Below are positions 6,756 through 14,818 of a DNA stretch of 35,493 nucleotides, in pieces; the first letter of the stretch is position 1; the number at the start of each line of letters is the position of its first letter. Made by a program: the position numbers and the translations under genes. This stretch comes from Clostridiales bacterium. Lineage in GTDB: Bacteria; Bacillota; Clostridia; Oscillospirales; Oscillospiraceae. The stretch lies in NCBI GenBank assembly GCA_018374635.1, contig JAHAEW010000032.1, forward strand, positions 1 through 35,493, read 5' to 3'. The notes beneath the pieces were generated by a model that was given only the letters and a program-made list of their open reading frames with translations, made no database searches and had not been told where the DNA came from.

Positions 6756-7676
6756 ATGCAGAAACCCGTTCTCGTGGTCATGGCAGCCGGCATGGGCAGC
6801 CGGTATGGCGGACTCAAGCAGGTGGACCCTGTGGGCAGTCACGGCCAGCTCATCATCGACTATTCCATTTACGACGCCCACCGGGCCGGATTTGATACCG
6901 TCGTCTTTGTCATCAAGCGGGAGCTGGAGGAGACCTTCCGCTCTTCCATCGGCGACCGGCTCTCCCGGGTCATGGAGGTCCGCTACGCCTATCAGGAGCT
7001 CGCCGACCTGCCCGAGGGCTACGCCGTGCCCGGGGGACGCGTCAAGCCCTGGGGCACCTGCCACGCCGTGCTCGCCGCCCGGCACGTGGTGGACGGCCCC
7101 TTTGCCGTCATCAACTCGGACGACTACTACGGCCCCGAGGCCTTCCGGGCCATTTACGACTATCTCCTCTCCCACCCCGACGGGGATCGCTATGAGTACG
7201 CCATGGTGGGCTACCTGCTGGGCAACACGGTCACCGAGCACGGACACGTGGCCCGGGGCGTGTGCGCGGAGGATGAGAACCACTACCTCCGCCAGGTCAC
7301 CGAGCACACGCACATCGAGAAGGACGGGGACCACGCCCGCTTCACTGAGGACGGCGGCGCCACCTGGTCCGTCCTGCCTGGGGACGCCATTGTGTCCATG
7401 AACCTTTGGGGCTTCACCCCCAGCTTCCTGCGGGAGGCCCAGTCCCGCTTCCCCGCCTTCCTGGAACGGGCCCTGGCCGAACAGCCCGAGAAGGGGGAGT
7501 ACTTCCTCCCCAGTGTGGTCAGCCAGCTCATCGACGAGGGCAAGGCCCGGGTGCGGGTCCTGCGCAGCCACGACCGCTGGTACGGGGTCACCTACAAGGA
7601 GGATAAGCCCACCGTGGTCCAGGCCATCGCCGCTATGACCCAGCGGGGCCTCTATCCCGAACAGCTCTGGAATTAA
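6756..7676 (+). CDS. Sugar-phosphate nucleotidyltransferase family protein
   Basis: 306 residues. The N-terminus VVMAAGMGSRYGGLKQ is the nucleotide-binding loop of NDP-sugar pyrophosphorylases; INSDDYYG near residue 125 is the DD-type metal/nucleotide site. These enzymes transfer a nucleotidyl group to a sugar-1-phosphate or a similar phosphate. The sequence is clearly not the GalU encoded at 3044-3913, and its substrate is unknown. ATG 6756 follows AAGGAG by about nine nt. An upstream in-frame extension (from 6651) overlaps the promoter and is rejected. Monocistronic between two terminators. Confidence 0.82.
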   Translation: MQKPVLVVMAAGMGSRYGGLKQVDPVGSHGQLIIDYSIYDAHRAGFDTVVFVIKRELEETFRSSIGDRLSRVMEVRYAYQELADLPEGYAVPGGRVKPWGTCHAVLAARHVVDGPFAVINSDDYYGPEAFRAIYDYLLSHPDGDRYEYAMVGYLLGNTVTEHGHVARGVCAEDENHYLRQVTEHTHIEKDGDHARFTEDGGATWSVLPGDAIVSMNLWGFTPSFLREAQSRFPAFLERALAEQPEKGEYFLPSVVSQLIDEGKARVRVLRSHDRWYGVTYKEDKPTVVQAIAAMTQRGLYPEQLWN

Positions 7677-7685
7677 TCTGTCTTT

Positions 7686-7724
7686 GGGCCGGATCTCCCT
7701 TCCCCGGAGGTCCGGCCCTTTTTT
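7686..7724 (+). terminator. Terminator after the nucleotidyltransferase gene
   Basis: GGGCCGGA (7686-7693) pairs with TCCGGCCC (7711-7718), with an inner CTCC/GGAG pairing, followed by six T residues. Confidence 0.9.
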
Positions 7725-7747
7725 CTGCGTTCGGCGGAACTTCCCCC

Positions 7748-7776
7748 TTGACATCCGGCCCGGACGGCATTATTAT
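7748..7776 (+). promoter_or_regulatory. psuK promoter
   Basis: TTGACA (7748-7753), 17-bp spacer, TATTAT (7771-7776). It shares CTTGACA and the spacer word CGGCCCGG with the promoter at 5572-5600. Confidence 0.88.
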
Positions 7777-7796
7777 GTAAGCATAAGATTACTTAC
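7777..7796 (+). promoter_or_regulatory. Dyad just downstream of the psuK -10 box
   Basis: GTAAG (7777-7781) and CTTAC (7792-7796) form a 20-bp dyad over the expected transcription start. The adjacent gene product has an N-terminal helix-turn-helix, so autoregulation is possible (inference). Confidence 0.4.
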
Positions 7797-7822
7797 TTTA
7801 TTTTTGTTTAGGAGTGAGCGCC

Positions 7823-8902
7823 ATGACCCAGCGGGAACGGCAGCTGCTCCGATGGATCGAGGAGAATCCCCTCATCTCCCAGCAGGAGCTGGCGGACAAG
7901 GCGGGCATCACCCGGTCCTCGGTGGCCGTGCATATCTCCAATCTGATGAAAAAAGGATATATCGTGGGCAAGGGCTACATCGTCCACACCGCCCCCTACG
8001 CCGTGGTCATCGGCGGGGTGAATATGGACATCGGCGGCCGCCCCGCCCACAAACTGGTGGCCCAGGACTCCAATCCCGGCCGGGTGCGCATCAGCCTGGG
8101 GGGCGTGGGGCGCAACATTGCCCACAACATGAGCCTTCTGGGGGTGGACGTGCGGCTCCTCACCGCCTTCGGGGACGACCTGTACGCCCAGAAGATCGCC
8201 GCCTCCTGCGGAGAGCTGGGCATTGATATCTCCCAGTCCCTCCAGGTGAAGGAGGCCGCCACCTCCACCTACCTCTTCATTGCCGACGAGCGGGGGGATA
8301 TGGCCCTGGCCGTGTCCGACATGGAGATCTACTCCCACGTGACCCCGGCCTATCTCCAGTCCAGGCAGGCCCTGCTGGACAACGCCCAGCTCATCGTGTT
8401 CGACACCAACCTGCCCGCCGAGACCATCGCCTGGCTGGCCCATCACGCCAAGGTCCCCCTCTTCTCCGACCCGGTTTCCACCGCCAAGGCGGAGAAGCTC
8501 CGCCCCGTGCTGGGCAGGCTCCACACCCTCAAGCCCAACCGCATCGAGGCCGAGCTCCTCTCGGGCGTGCCCATCACCGGTGAGGAGAGCCTCAACCGGG
8601 CCGCCGACGTGCTGCTGGGCACCGGGCTGCGCCGGGTCCTCATCTCCCTGGGCGGGGACGGCATCTTTGCCGCCGACCACCGCGAGCGCATCCATGTGCC
8701 CTGTTTCCCGGGCGAAATGGTCAACACCACCGGCTGCGGGGACGCCGCCATGGCCGCCGTTGCCTGGGCCTATCTGGAGGGCACCGACCTGCTGGGCACC
8801 ACCCGGGCGGCCCTGGCCGCCGGCTCCATCGCCATGGAGAGCGCCGAGACCATCAATCCCGCCCTCAACGCCGGGACCCTGCATGACCGAATGAACGCCT
8901 GA
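7823..8902 (+). CDS. psuK: Pseudouridine kinase, HTH-PfkB fusion
   Basis: 359 residues in two parts. Residues 1-55 form a winged helix-turn-helix (QRERQLLRWIEENPLISQQ, then SSVAVHISNLMKKGYI). Residues about 60-359 are a PfkB-type sugar kinase, with the GGVNMDIGG start, the GGVGRNIAHNM substrate loop and the NTTGCGDA motif containing the catalytic Asp. With psuG next door the likely reaction is ATP-dependent phosphorylation of pseudouridine to its 5'-phosphate. The HTH could make it its own regulator. ATG 7823 is preferred: TAGGAG ends eight nt upstream, while the in-frame GTG at 7814 lies inside that site. The next gene starts 70 nt downstream. Confidence 0.85.
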   Translation: MTQRERQLLRWIEENPLISQQELADKAGITRSSVAVHISNLMKKGYIVGKGYIVHTAPYAVVIGGVNMDIGGRPAHKLVAQDSNPGRVRISLGGVGRNIAHNMSLLGVDVRLLTAFGDDLYAQKIAASCGELGIDISQSLQVKEAATSTYLFIADERGDMALAVSDMEIYSHVTPAYLQSRQALLDNAQLIVFDTNLPAETIAWLAHHAKVPLFSDPVSTAKAEKLRPVLGRLHTLKPNRIEAELLSGVPITGEESLNRAADVLLGTGLRRVLISLGGDGIFAADHRERIHVPCFPGEMVNTTGCGDAAMAAVAWAYLEGTDLLGTTRAALAAGSIAMESAETINPALNAGTLHDRMNA

Positions 8903-8907
8903 CCCGC

Positions 8908-8926
8908 GGGCGCACGCCGTGCGCCC
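8908..8926 (+). other. psuK-psuG intergenic hairpin
   Basis: GGGCGCAC and GTGCGCCC form a perfect 8-bp stem with a 3-nt loop between the two genes. There is no T run, so it is more likely an mRNA processing or stability element than a terminator. Confidence 0.5.
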
Positions 8927-8972
8927 CTGCTGCAAAATGGAACTGCCACTACGATATATGGAGGTATCTCAA

Positions 8973-9896
<924 letters not shown>

Positions 9897-9917
9897 CGGT
9901 TCTGCACAAAAATCCAC

Positions 9918-9945
9918 TTGCTTTTCCCCCTTTTTCTGGTATACT
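9918..9945 (+). promoter_or_regulatory. Promoter of the TIGR03792-like gene
   Basis: TTGCTT (9918-9923), 16-bp spacer, TATACT (9940-9945). The site begins 21 nt after the psuG stop. Confidence 0.65.
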
Positions 9946-10011
9946 GTTTGGTAGTATAGTAGCACTAAACACAGAGACGGGCATATCCGTCCGCAGAAAG
10001 GGGCAGCGCAC

Positions 10012-10374
10012 ATGGAACTCAAGCACATCAACAAGCTGGAAAAACCCATCGCCGTTGAGGAGATCCGCGTTATGGTCTCCCCCGATTGGGTCGACCGCTG
10101 GGTCGAGCTGGACGACGAGGTCTGGACCAGCCGCCTGAAGGTCTCCGAGGGCTTCCTGGGCAAGGAGATCTGGATCAGCCGGGATGTGCCCGGCGAGATC
10201 AATGTGGTCATCTACTGGGCCGACTACGACATCTGGCAGGCCCATGACAAGTCCGGCTGGTGCATCGAGCTGGACCAGCAGATGGAGCAGCGCATGGAGG
10301 GCCATCTGCTGAGCATGGAATTCAAGTTCAAGGAAAACCAGAAATTCAAATGCTACGAGATGTCCAATATCTGA
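10012..10374 (+). CDS. TIGR03792-like dimeric alpha/beta-barrel protein
   Basis: 120 residues, no membrane segment or signal peptide. The pattern VEEIRVMVSPDWVDRW..LDDEVWT, then EGFLGKEIWISRDVPGEINVVIYW, resembles TIGR03792 proteins, which are distant relatives of antibiotic-biosynthesis monooxygenase-type barrels. No enzymatic activity is established for that group, and no catalytic residue is evident. It has its own promoter and is closed by a strong terminator, so its position between psuG and the nucleotidase need not imply a shared role. Confidence 0.7.
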   Translation: MELKHINKLEKPIAVEEIRVMVSPDWVDRWVELDDEVWTSRLKVSEGFLGKEIWISRDVPGEINVVIYWADYDIWQAHDKSGWCIELDQQMEQRMEGHLLSMEFKFKENQKFKCYEMSNI

Positions 10375-10392
10375 TCTTTGATTCTCTTTTCG

Positions 10393-10430
10393 ATCCGGTG
10401 TGTTCTGCATAAGAACACACCGGATTTTTT
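10393..10430 (+). terminator. Terminator after the TIGR03792-like gene
   Basis: A perfect 14-bp stem (10393-10406 with 10412-10425) is followed by six T residues. Confidence 0.93.
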
Positions 10431-10438
10431 CTTTGCAT

Positions 10439-10467
10439 TTGTCATTTCCGCCTTATTATGGTATACT
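10439..10467 (+). promoter_or_regulatory. Promoter of the nucleotidase gene
   Basis: TTGTCA (10439-10444), 17-bp spacer, TATACT (10462-10467). About 49 nt separate it from ATG 10516. Confidence 0.8.
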
Positions 10468-10515
10468 GTGGCCAGCAGGACCACCCGGTCCACTACAAAG
10501 GAAAGGAGCATTGAC

Positions 10516-12789
10516 ATGAAAGGAATCTCTCGCACCGCCCGGCGTCTGACCGCCTGCGCCCTCACCGGAGCGCTGGCGGCCGGCTTCGCCGCCGTCCCCG
10601 CCCTGGCCGCCGAACCGGCCTCGCTGGAGATCGGCATCTACTCCACCACCGATATGCACGGCAAATGCTACGACCTCAACCCCATCGACGGCAAGGAGGT
10701 CAAAAGCAGCTACCTCAAGGTGGCCACCGCCATGAAGGAGGAGCGCGCCGCCATGGACGGCGCCATCCTCATCGACAACGGCGACATCATCCAGGGCAGC
10801 TCCATCATCAGCTACAACATGAACATGGAGGGCGGCAAGGATAACCCCATGGCCATCTGCCTGCGCTACATCGGCTACGACGCCTTCGTCCCCGGCAACC
10901 ATGAGTTCAACTTTGATATGGAGACCCAGCAGATCTTCTATGACATGCTCGCCGACACCACCTCCAAGTACCCCGGCAAGCCGGTGGACGCCCTGTGCGC
11001 CAACTACATCGACGTCGCCACTCAGGAGCCAAACCTCACCCCCTACAAGGTCATGACCTTCGACGTGGGCGGCTCGGAATTCAAGGTGGGCATCCTGGGC
11101 TTTGAGAACGTAAACGTCCCCAACTGGGACCTGCCCACCCACTATGAAGGCTCCGACTTCGTCCACAAGGACAACACCGAGCGCACCTACGCCTACGAGT
11201 GGGTCAACTACTGGCAGAAGGCGCTGCGGGAGAAGGAGGACTGCGACTTTGTCATCGTCTCCTGCCACTCGGGCGAGGACAGCGGCGCCGTGGGCGCCGG
11301 AGACGGCGACGCCGTGGAGACCGGCAAGACCGGCTTCTCCCCTGAGAACCAGGTCCGCCACCTGGTGGAGAACACCACCGGCATCGACCTGGTCATCGCC
11401 GGACACAACCACAAGGTGGGCGTCACCGAGATGAAGAATGCCGACGGCCAGAGCGTCCCCTGCGTCAACGGCGGCACCTCCACCCTCACCAAGACGCCGG
11501 TCACCATCCGCTCCGACGGCACCTTCACCATCGGTGCGAGCAAGAACCTGGACCTCACCGCCTATGACAACGACGCCGGCCTCAAGGCCCTCATGCAGCC
11601 CTACTACGACCGGACCCTGCCCTTCATCACCGAGCAGATCGGCACCCTCTCCGGCAGCTGGGACGACGAGACCGACCTCTTCCACGTCCAGAGCGACACC
11701 ATGAACCTGGTCCACGAGGCCCAGCTGTGGGCCACCGGCGCGGATCTCTCCCTGGCCTCCCCCGTGGCCAACAAGGACTTCTGCATCGGCCAGCTCCTGG
11801 ACGGGAAGGACTCCGCTCCCATCAGCCTGAAGGACTGCTACTCCTTCTATAAGTACGACAACAACCTCATCTACATGATCCAGATGACCGGCAAGCAGAT
11901 CAAGGACTGGCTGGAGGACTGCGCCAAGGACTTCACCGTGGAGGCCGACGGCACCATCACCGGCGGCGGCTTCGGCACCGATCAGCTCTACGGCATGGAC
12001 TATGACGTCTACCTGGGCAATCCCGAGGGCAGCCGCGTGGTCAACCTCACCTATCAGGGCAAGCCCGTCACCGACGACCAGACCTTCAAGGTGGCCCTCA
12101 ACTCCTACCGCCTGTCGGCCAACGCCGCCGGCGATGAGTTCGGCTGGTACGCCACCACCGGCATCACCATGGGTACCGACGCCGTGCTGTGGGACGGCTC
12201 GGTCTCCGAGGAGTTCGGCTCCATCGGCGGCTCCGTCACCCTGGTCATCGCTGAGTACATCAAGGCCATGACCGCTGAGGGCAAGGACATCACCCCGCCC
12301 GAGGCCAAGAGCCGCTGGACCCTGAACGCCGGGGCCGCTCCCGCCGCCGGCGCCGTGACCCGTCTCCAGTTCGCCGAGGGCCTCTATCAGGCCATGACCG
12401 CCGACTCTGAGGCCCTCGCCGCCCCGGCCGACGAGCCCTTCACCGACATCGCGGACAATACCGCCATCCTCTGGCTCTCCGGTCAGAACGTCATCTCCGG
12501 CGACGGCGCCGGGAAGTTCAACCCCAACACCCCCATCACCCGGGAGCAGGCCGCCGTCATGCTGATGAAGGCCGCCGCCGCGCTGGACAAGGGACCCCAG
12601 GGCGCCTGGGCCGTTCCGATCCCCTACGCGGACGCCGCCTCCATCTCCCCCTGGGCCGGCGAGGGCGTCATGTGGAACGTGATCCAGAAGTCCCTCCCCG
12701 TGGGCGGAGACAACCAGTTCTCCCCCCAGGGCACCCTCACCCAGGCGGAAGCCGACGCCGCCATCGCCGCCCTGATGGCGCAGAAATAA
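10516..12789 (+). CDS. Secreted 5'-nucleotidase with SLH domains
   Basis: 757 residues. A Sec signal peptide ends in ALAA near residue 32. Residues about 37-330 form a metallophosphatase domain with STTDMHG (D46, H48), LIDNGD (D90), GNHE (128-130) and AGHNHK. Residues about 360-600 form the 5'-nucleotidase C-terminal substrate domain (MNLVHEAQLW, GTDQLYGMDYD). The last ~115 residues contain SLH-type repeats (FTDIADN, FNPNTPITREQAAVML, ISPWAGEGVMWN, FSPQGTLTQAEAD) that should hold it to the cell wall. It probably releases nucleosides from extracellular nucleotides or cyclic nucleotides. AAAGGAG is seven nt before ATG 10516. It has its own promoter. Confidence 0.92.
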   Translation: MKGISRTARRLTACALTGALAAGFAAVPALAAEPASLEIGIYSTTDMHGKCYDLNPIDGKEVKSSYLKVATAMKEERAAMDGAILIDNGDIIQGSSIISYNMNMEGGKDNPMAICLRYIGYDAFVPGNHEFNFDMETQQIFYDMLADTTSKYPGKPVDALCANYIDVATQEPNLTPYKVMTFDVGGSEFKVGILGFENVNVPNWDLPTHYEGSDFVHKDNTERTYAYEWVNYWQKALREKEDCDFVIVSCHSGEDSGAVGAGDGDAVETGKTGFSPENQVRHLVENTTGIDLVIAGHNHKVGVTEMKNADGQSVPCVNGGTSTLTKTPVTIRSDGTFTIGASKNLDLTAYDNDAGLKALMQPYYDRTLPFITEQIGTLSGSWDDETDLFHVQSDTMNLVHEAQLWATGADLSLASPVANKDFCIGQLLDGKDSAPISLKDCYSFYKYDNNLIYMIQMTGKQIKDWLEDCAKDFTVEADGTITGGGFGTDQLYGMDYDVYLGNPEGSRVVNLTYQGKPVTDDQTFKVALNSYRLSANAAGDEFGWYATTGITMGTDAVLWDGSVSEEFGSIGGSVTLVIAEYIKAMTAEGKDITPPEAKSRWTLNAGAAPAAGAVTRLQFAEGLYQAMTADSEALAAPADEPFTDIADNTAILWLSGQNVISGDGAGKFNPNTPITREQAAVMLMKAAAALDKGPQGAWAVPIPYADAASISPWAGEGVMWNVIQKSLPVGGDNQFSPQGTLTQAEADAAIAALMAQK

Positions 12790-12803
12790 CCCCTGCCGCA
12801 GCA

Positions 12804-12838
12804 AGAGCGCCCCGCACCGTTTCAGTGTGGGGCGCTCT
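12804..12838 (+). terminator. Hairpin after the nucleotidase gene
   Basis: AGAGCGCCCC (12804-12813) pairs with GGGGCGCTCT (12829-12838). No clear T run follows, so termination efficiency is uncertain. Confidence 0.5.
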
Positions 12839-12997
12839 GCTGTCCATCCATACCCGCTCTTGCGCGGTTCCGCCGCCTGGAGTACAATGGGGCTGTGCCC
12901 TCCCATTTTAATGAAAATTTCAGAAAATCTAAATCCCTTTTCTCCCCCGGTACCGTATACTATGAAAGAAGGACAGGGGTGAAAGGAGCGCTGCGGC

Positions 12998-13570
12998 ATG
13001 GAGATCACATTGGAACGGGTGGAGCGGCTGCGGGAGAAGTCCGGCCTCTCCTATGAGGAGGCCCGGGCCCTGCTGGAGCGCTGCCACGGCGATCTGCTGG
13101 ACGCCCTCATCGAGCTGGAACGGCAGGGCAGGCTCCGGCCCGGCGGCGGCGGGACCTACTCCACCCGGCCCGGCGTCCACCCCGCCGCGCCGCCCTCCGG
13201 CTCCTCCCACCGGGAGCGGAGCCGGGAGGAGGGGAAGCGCGCCCATACCGGCGACACCTTCCGGAAACAGGTCCGGGAGGGGCTACGGGCGGCGGCCGAA
13301 CTGCTGCGCCCCAGCTCCGGGAACCAGCTGGAGATCTGGCAGGACGGCCGGAAGCTCACCGCCGTGCCCCTTCTCATCCTGCTTTTGGCGGTGGTGTTCG
13401 CCCTCTGGATCACCCTGCCCCTGCTGCTCATCGGCCTGGTGGCCGGCTGCCGCTACCGCCTCTCCGGCCCCCACGTGGACCGGGAGGTCCTCAACGGCGC
13501 TCTGGGCGCCGTCTCCGACACGGTGGAGGATTGGAAGGAAGCTTTCCGCCGCCGCCCCCCCAAAGACTGA
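12998..13570 (+). CDS. UBA-like/DUF4342-type membrane protein
   Basis: 190 residues. Residues about 1-45 resemble the UBA-like helical domain of DUF4342 proteins (LRE..GLSYEEARALLERCHGDLLDALIELE). A Gly/Pro/Ser/Arg-rich linker runs to about 85. One or two hydrophobic segments at about 121-148 anchor the protein, followed by a short tail with GALGAVSDTVEDWK. No catalytic motif is visible and the function is unknown. AAAGGAG is nine nt before ATG 12998. It begins the signalling operon, 43 nt ahead of the response regulator, so it may act with that two-component system. A -10-like TATACT lies at 12956-12961. Confidence 0.75.
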   Translation: MEITLERVERLREKSGLSYEEARALLERCHGDLLDALIELERQGRLRPGGGGTYSTRPGVHPAAPPSGSSHRERSREEGKRAHTGDTFRKQVREGLRAAAELLRPSSGNQLEIWQDGRKLTAVPLLILLLAVVFALWITLPLLLIGLVAGCRYRLSGPHVDREVLNGALGAVSDTVEDWKEAFRRRPPKD

Positions 13571-13613
13571 TCACCGGTCCGGCCCCGTCCGGACTTGAGA
13601 AGGAGAATCCGTT

Positions 13614-14303
13614 ATGTCCGAACACATCCTGCTGGTGGAAGACGAGGAAAAGCTGGCCCGCATGGTGGAGCTTGAGCTGCGCTATGAGGGATACGAGGTG
13701 GAAAAGGCCTTCGACGGCCGCACCGGCCTGGACCTGGCCCTCTCAGGCGCCTTCGATCTGATCCTGCTGGACATCATGCTCCCCGCCCTCTCGGGCATGG
13801 AGGTCCTGCGCCGCCTGCGCCGGGAGAGCCAGGTCCCCGTTATTATGCTCACCGCCCGGGATACCGTGGTGGACAAAGTCTCCGGGCTGGACTCGGGGGC
13901 CGACGATTACATCACCAAGCCCTTTGCCATCGAAGAGCTGCTGGCCCGCATCCGCTCCGCCCTGCGCAAGCGCGCCCCCATGCCCACCCGCCCCCTGTGC
14001 GCGGGCAGCCTGGTGATGGACACCGACCGCCACGCCGTCACCATGCAGGGCACCGCCGTGGAGCTCACCCGGCGGGAGTTCGACCTCCTGCGCTATCTGC
14101 TGGAAAACAAGGAAAAAGTCGTCACCCGGGAGTCCCTCCTGGACCACGTATGGGGATTTGACTATGTGGGCGAGACCAACGCCGTGGACGTGTACATCCG
14201 CTTCCTCCGGGCCAAGCTGGAGGAGCCCTTCGGGGAAAAGCTGATCCACACCGTCCGGGGCGTGGGCTATGTGATCCGGGAGACCGGAGGAGGTGCCAGA
14301 TGA
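13614..14303 (+). CDS. OmpR/PhoB-family response regulator
   Basis: 229 residues. The N-terminal receiver domain has the acidic pair ED(E) at 9-11, the phospho-acceptor D53 in LLDIMLP, T80 in MLTARD and the conserved Lys in YITKPF near 103. The C-terminal winged helix runs from about 130 to 224 (ELTRREFDLLRYLLENKEKVVTRESLL, TVRGVGYVIR). It should be phosphorylated by the kinase encoded at 14819-16303 and bind DNA. AGAAGGAG lies before ATG. Its TGA stop overlaps the ATG of the flavodoxin-domain gene as ATGA, suggesting translational coupling. Confidence 0.95.
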   Translation: MSEHILLVEDEEKLARMVELELRYEGYEVEKAFDGRTGLDLALSGAFDLILLDIMLPALSGMEVLRRLRRESQVPVIMLTARDTVVDKVSGLDSGADDYITKPFAIEELLARIRSALRKRAPMPTRPLCAGSLVMDTDRHAVTMQGTAVELTRREFDLLRYLLENKEKVVTRESLLDHVWGFDYVGETNAVDVYIRFLRAKLEEPFGEKLIHTVRGVGYVIRETGGGAR

Positions 14304-14797
14304 AGAAACTCACCGCTATCGTCTATACCAGCCACACCGGCTTTACCCGGCGCTATGCCGGGATGCTGGCCCGGGCCTCGGGCATCCCCGCCTATGACCT
14401 GTCCCAGCGCAGGGAGCTCCCCGCCCCCGGGTCGGCCGTCCTCTATCTGGGCTGGCTGTGCGCCGGGCGCATCCAGGGCCTGTCCCAGGCCCGCAGGCGC
14501 TGGGAGGTCCGGGCCGTCTGCGCCGTGGGCCTTGCCCCCATGCCCCCCGAGGGAGTGGATGGGCTGGCCGCCGCCCACCGGCTGGGCGGCATTCCCCTCT
14601 TCTATCTCCGGGGCGGATACGCCCCCGGCCGGGTGCGGGGCGTATACCGCCTCATGATGCGGCCCATGCTCCGCATGACCGCCAAGTCCCAGGAGCCGGA
14701 GCAACGGGTCCTGCACACGGTTTTGCTCCAGGGAGGCGATTTCACCTCAGAAAAGCAGCTCTCCCCCGTGCTGACCTGGCTGGAGTTCCACACATGA
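14300..14797 (+). CDS. Flavodoxin-domain protein
   Basis: 165 residues. The N-terminal strand TAIVYTSHTGFTRRYA has the T/S-x-T-G-x-T phosphate-binding loop of flavodoxins (residues about 9-15). A second strand, SAVLYLGWLCAGRIQG (about 45-60), sits where the flavin isoalloxazine loop occurs. It resembles the flavodoxin domain of menaquinone-dependent protoporphyrinogen oxidase-like proteins more than long electron-carrier flavodoxins. It likely binds FMN. The gene overlaps the response regulator by four bases and ends 21 nt before the histidine kinase, so it is enclosed in that operon. A redox input to the two-component system is inference. Confidence 0.75.
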   Translation: MKKLTAIVYTSHTGFTRRYAGMLARASGIPAYDLSQRRELPAPGSAVLYLGWLCAGRIQGLSQARRRWEVRAVCAVGLAPMPPEGVDGLAAAHRLGGIPLFYLRGGYAPGRVRGVYRLMMRPMLRMTAKSQEPEQRVLHTVLLQGGDFTSEKQLSPVLTWLEFHT

Positions 14798-14818
14798 TCC
14801 GTCGAGAGAGGTGATGGT

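Noticed and set aside
10456..13008. 850-codon open frame on the minus strand opposite the nucleotidase gene
   Set aside because: It mirrors the high-GC third-position pattern of the real gene; the protein is Gly/Val/Asp/His low-complexity and has no start signal or known motif.
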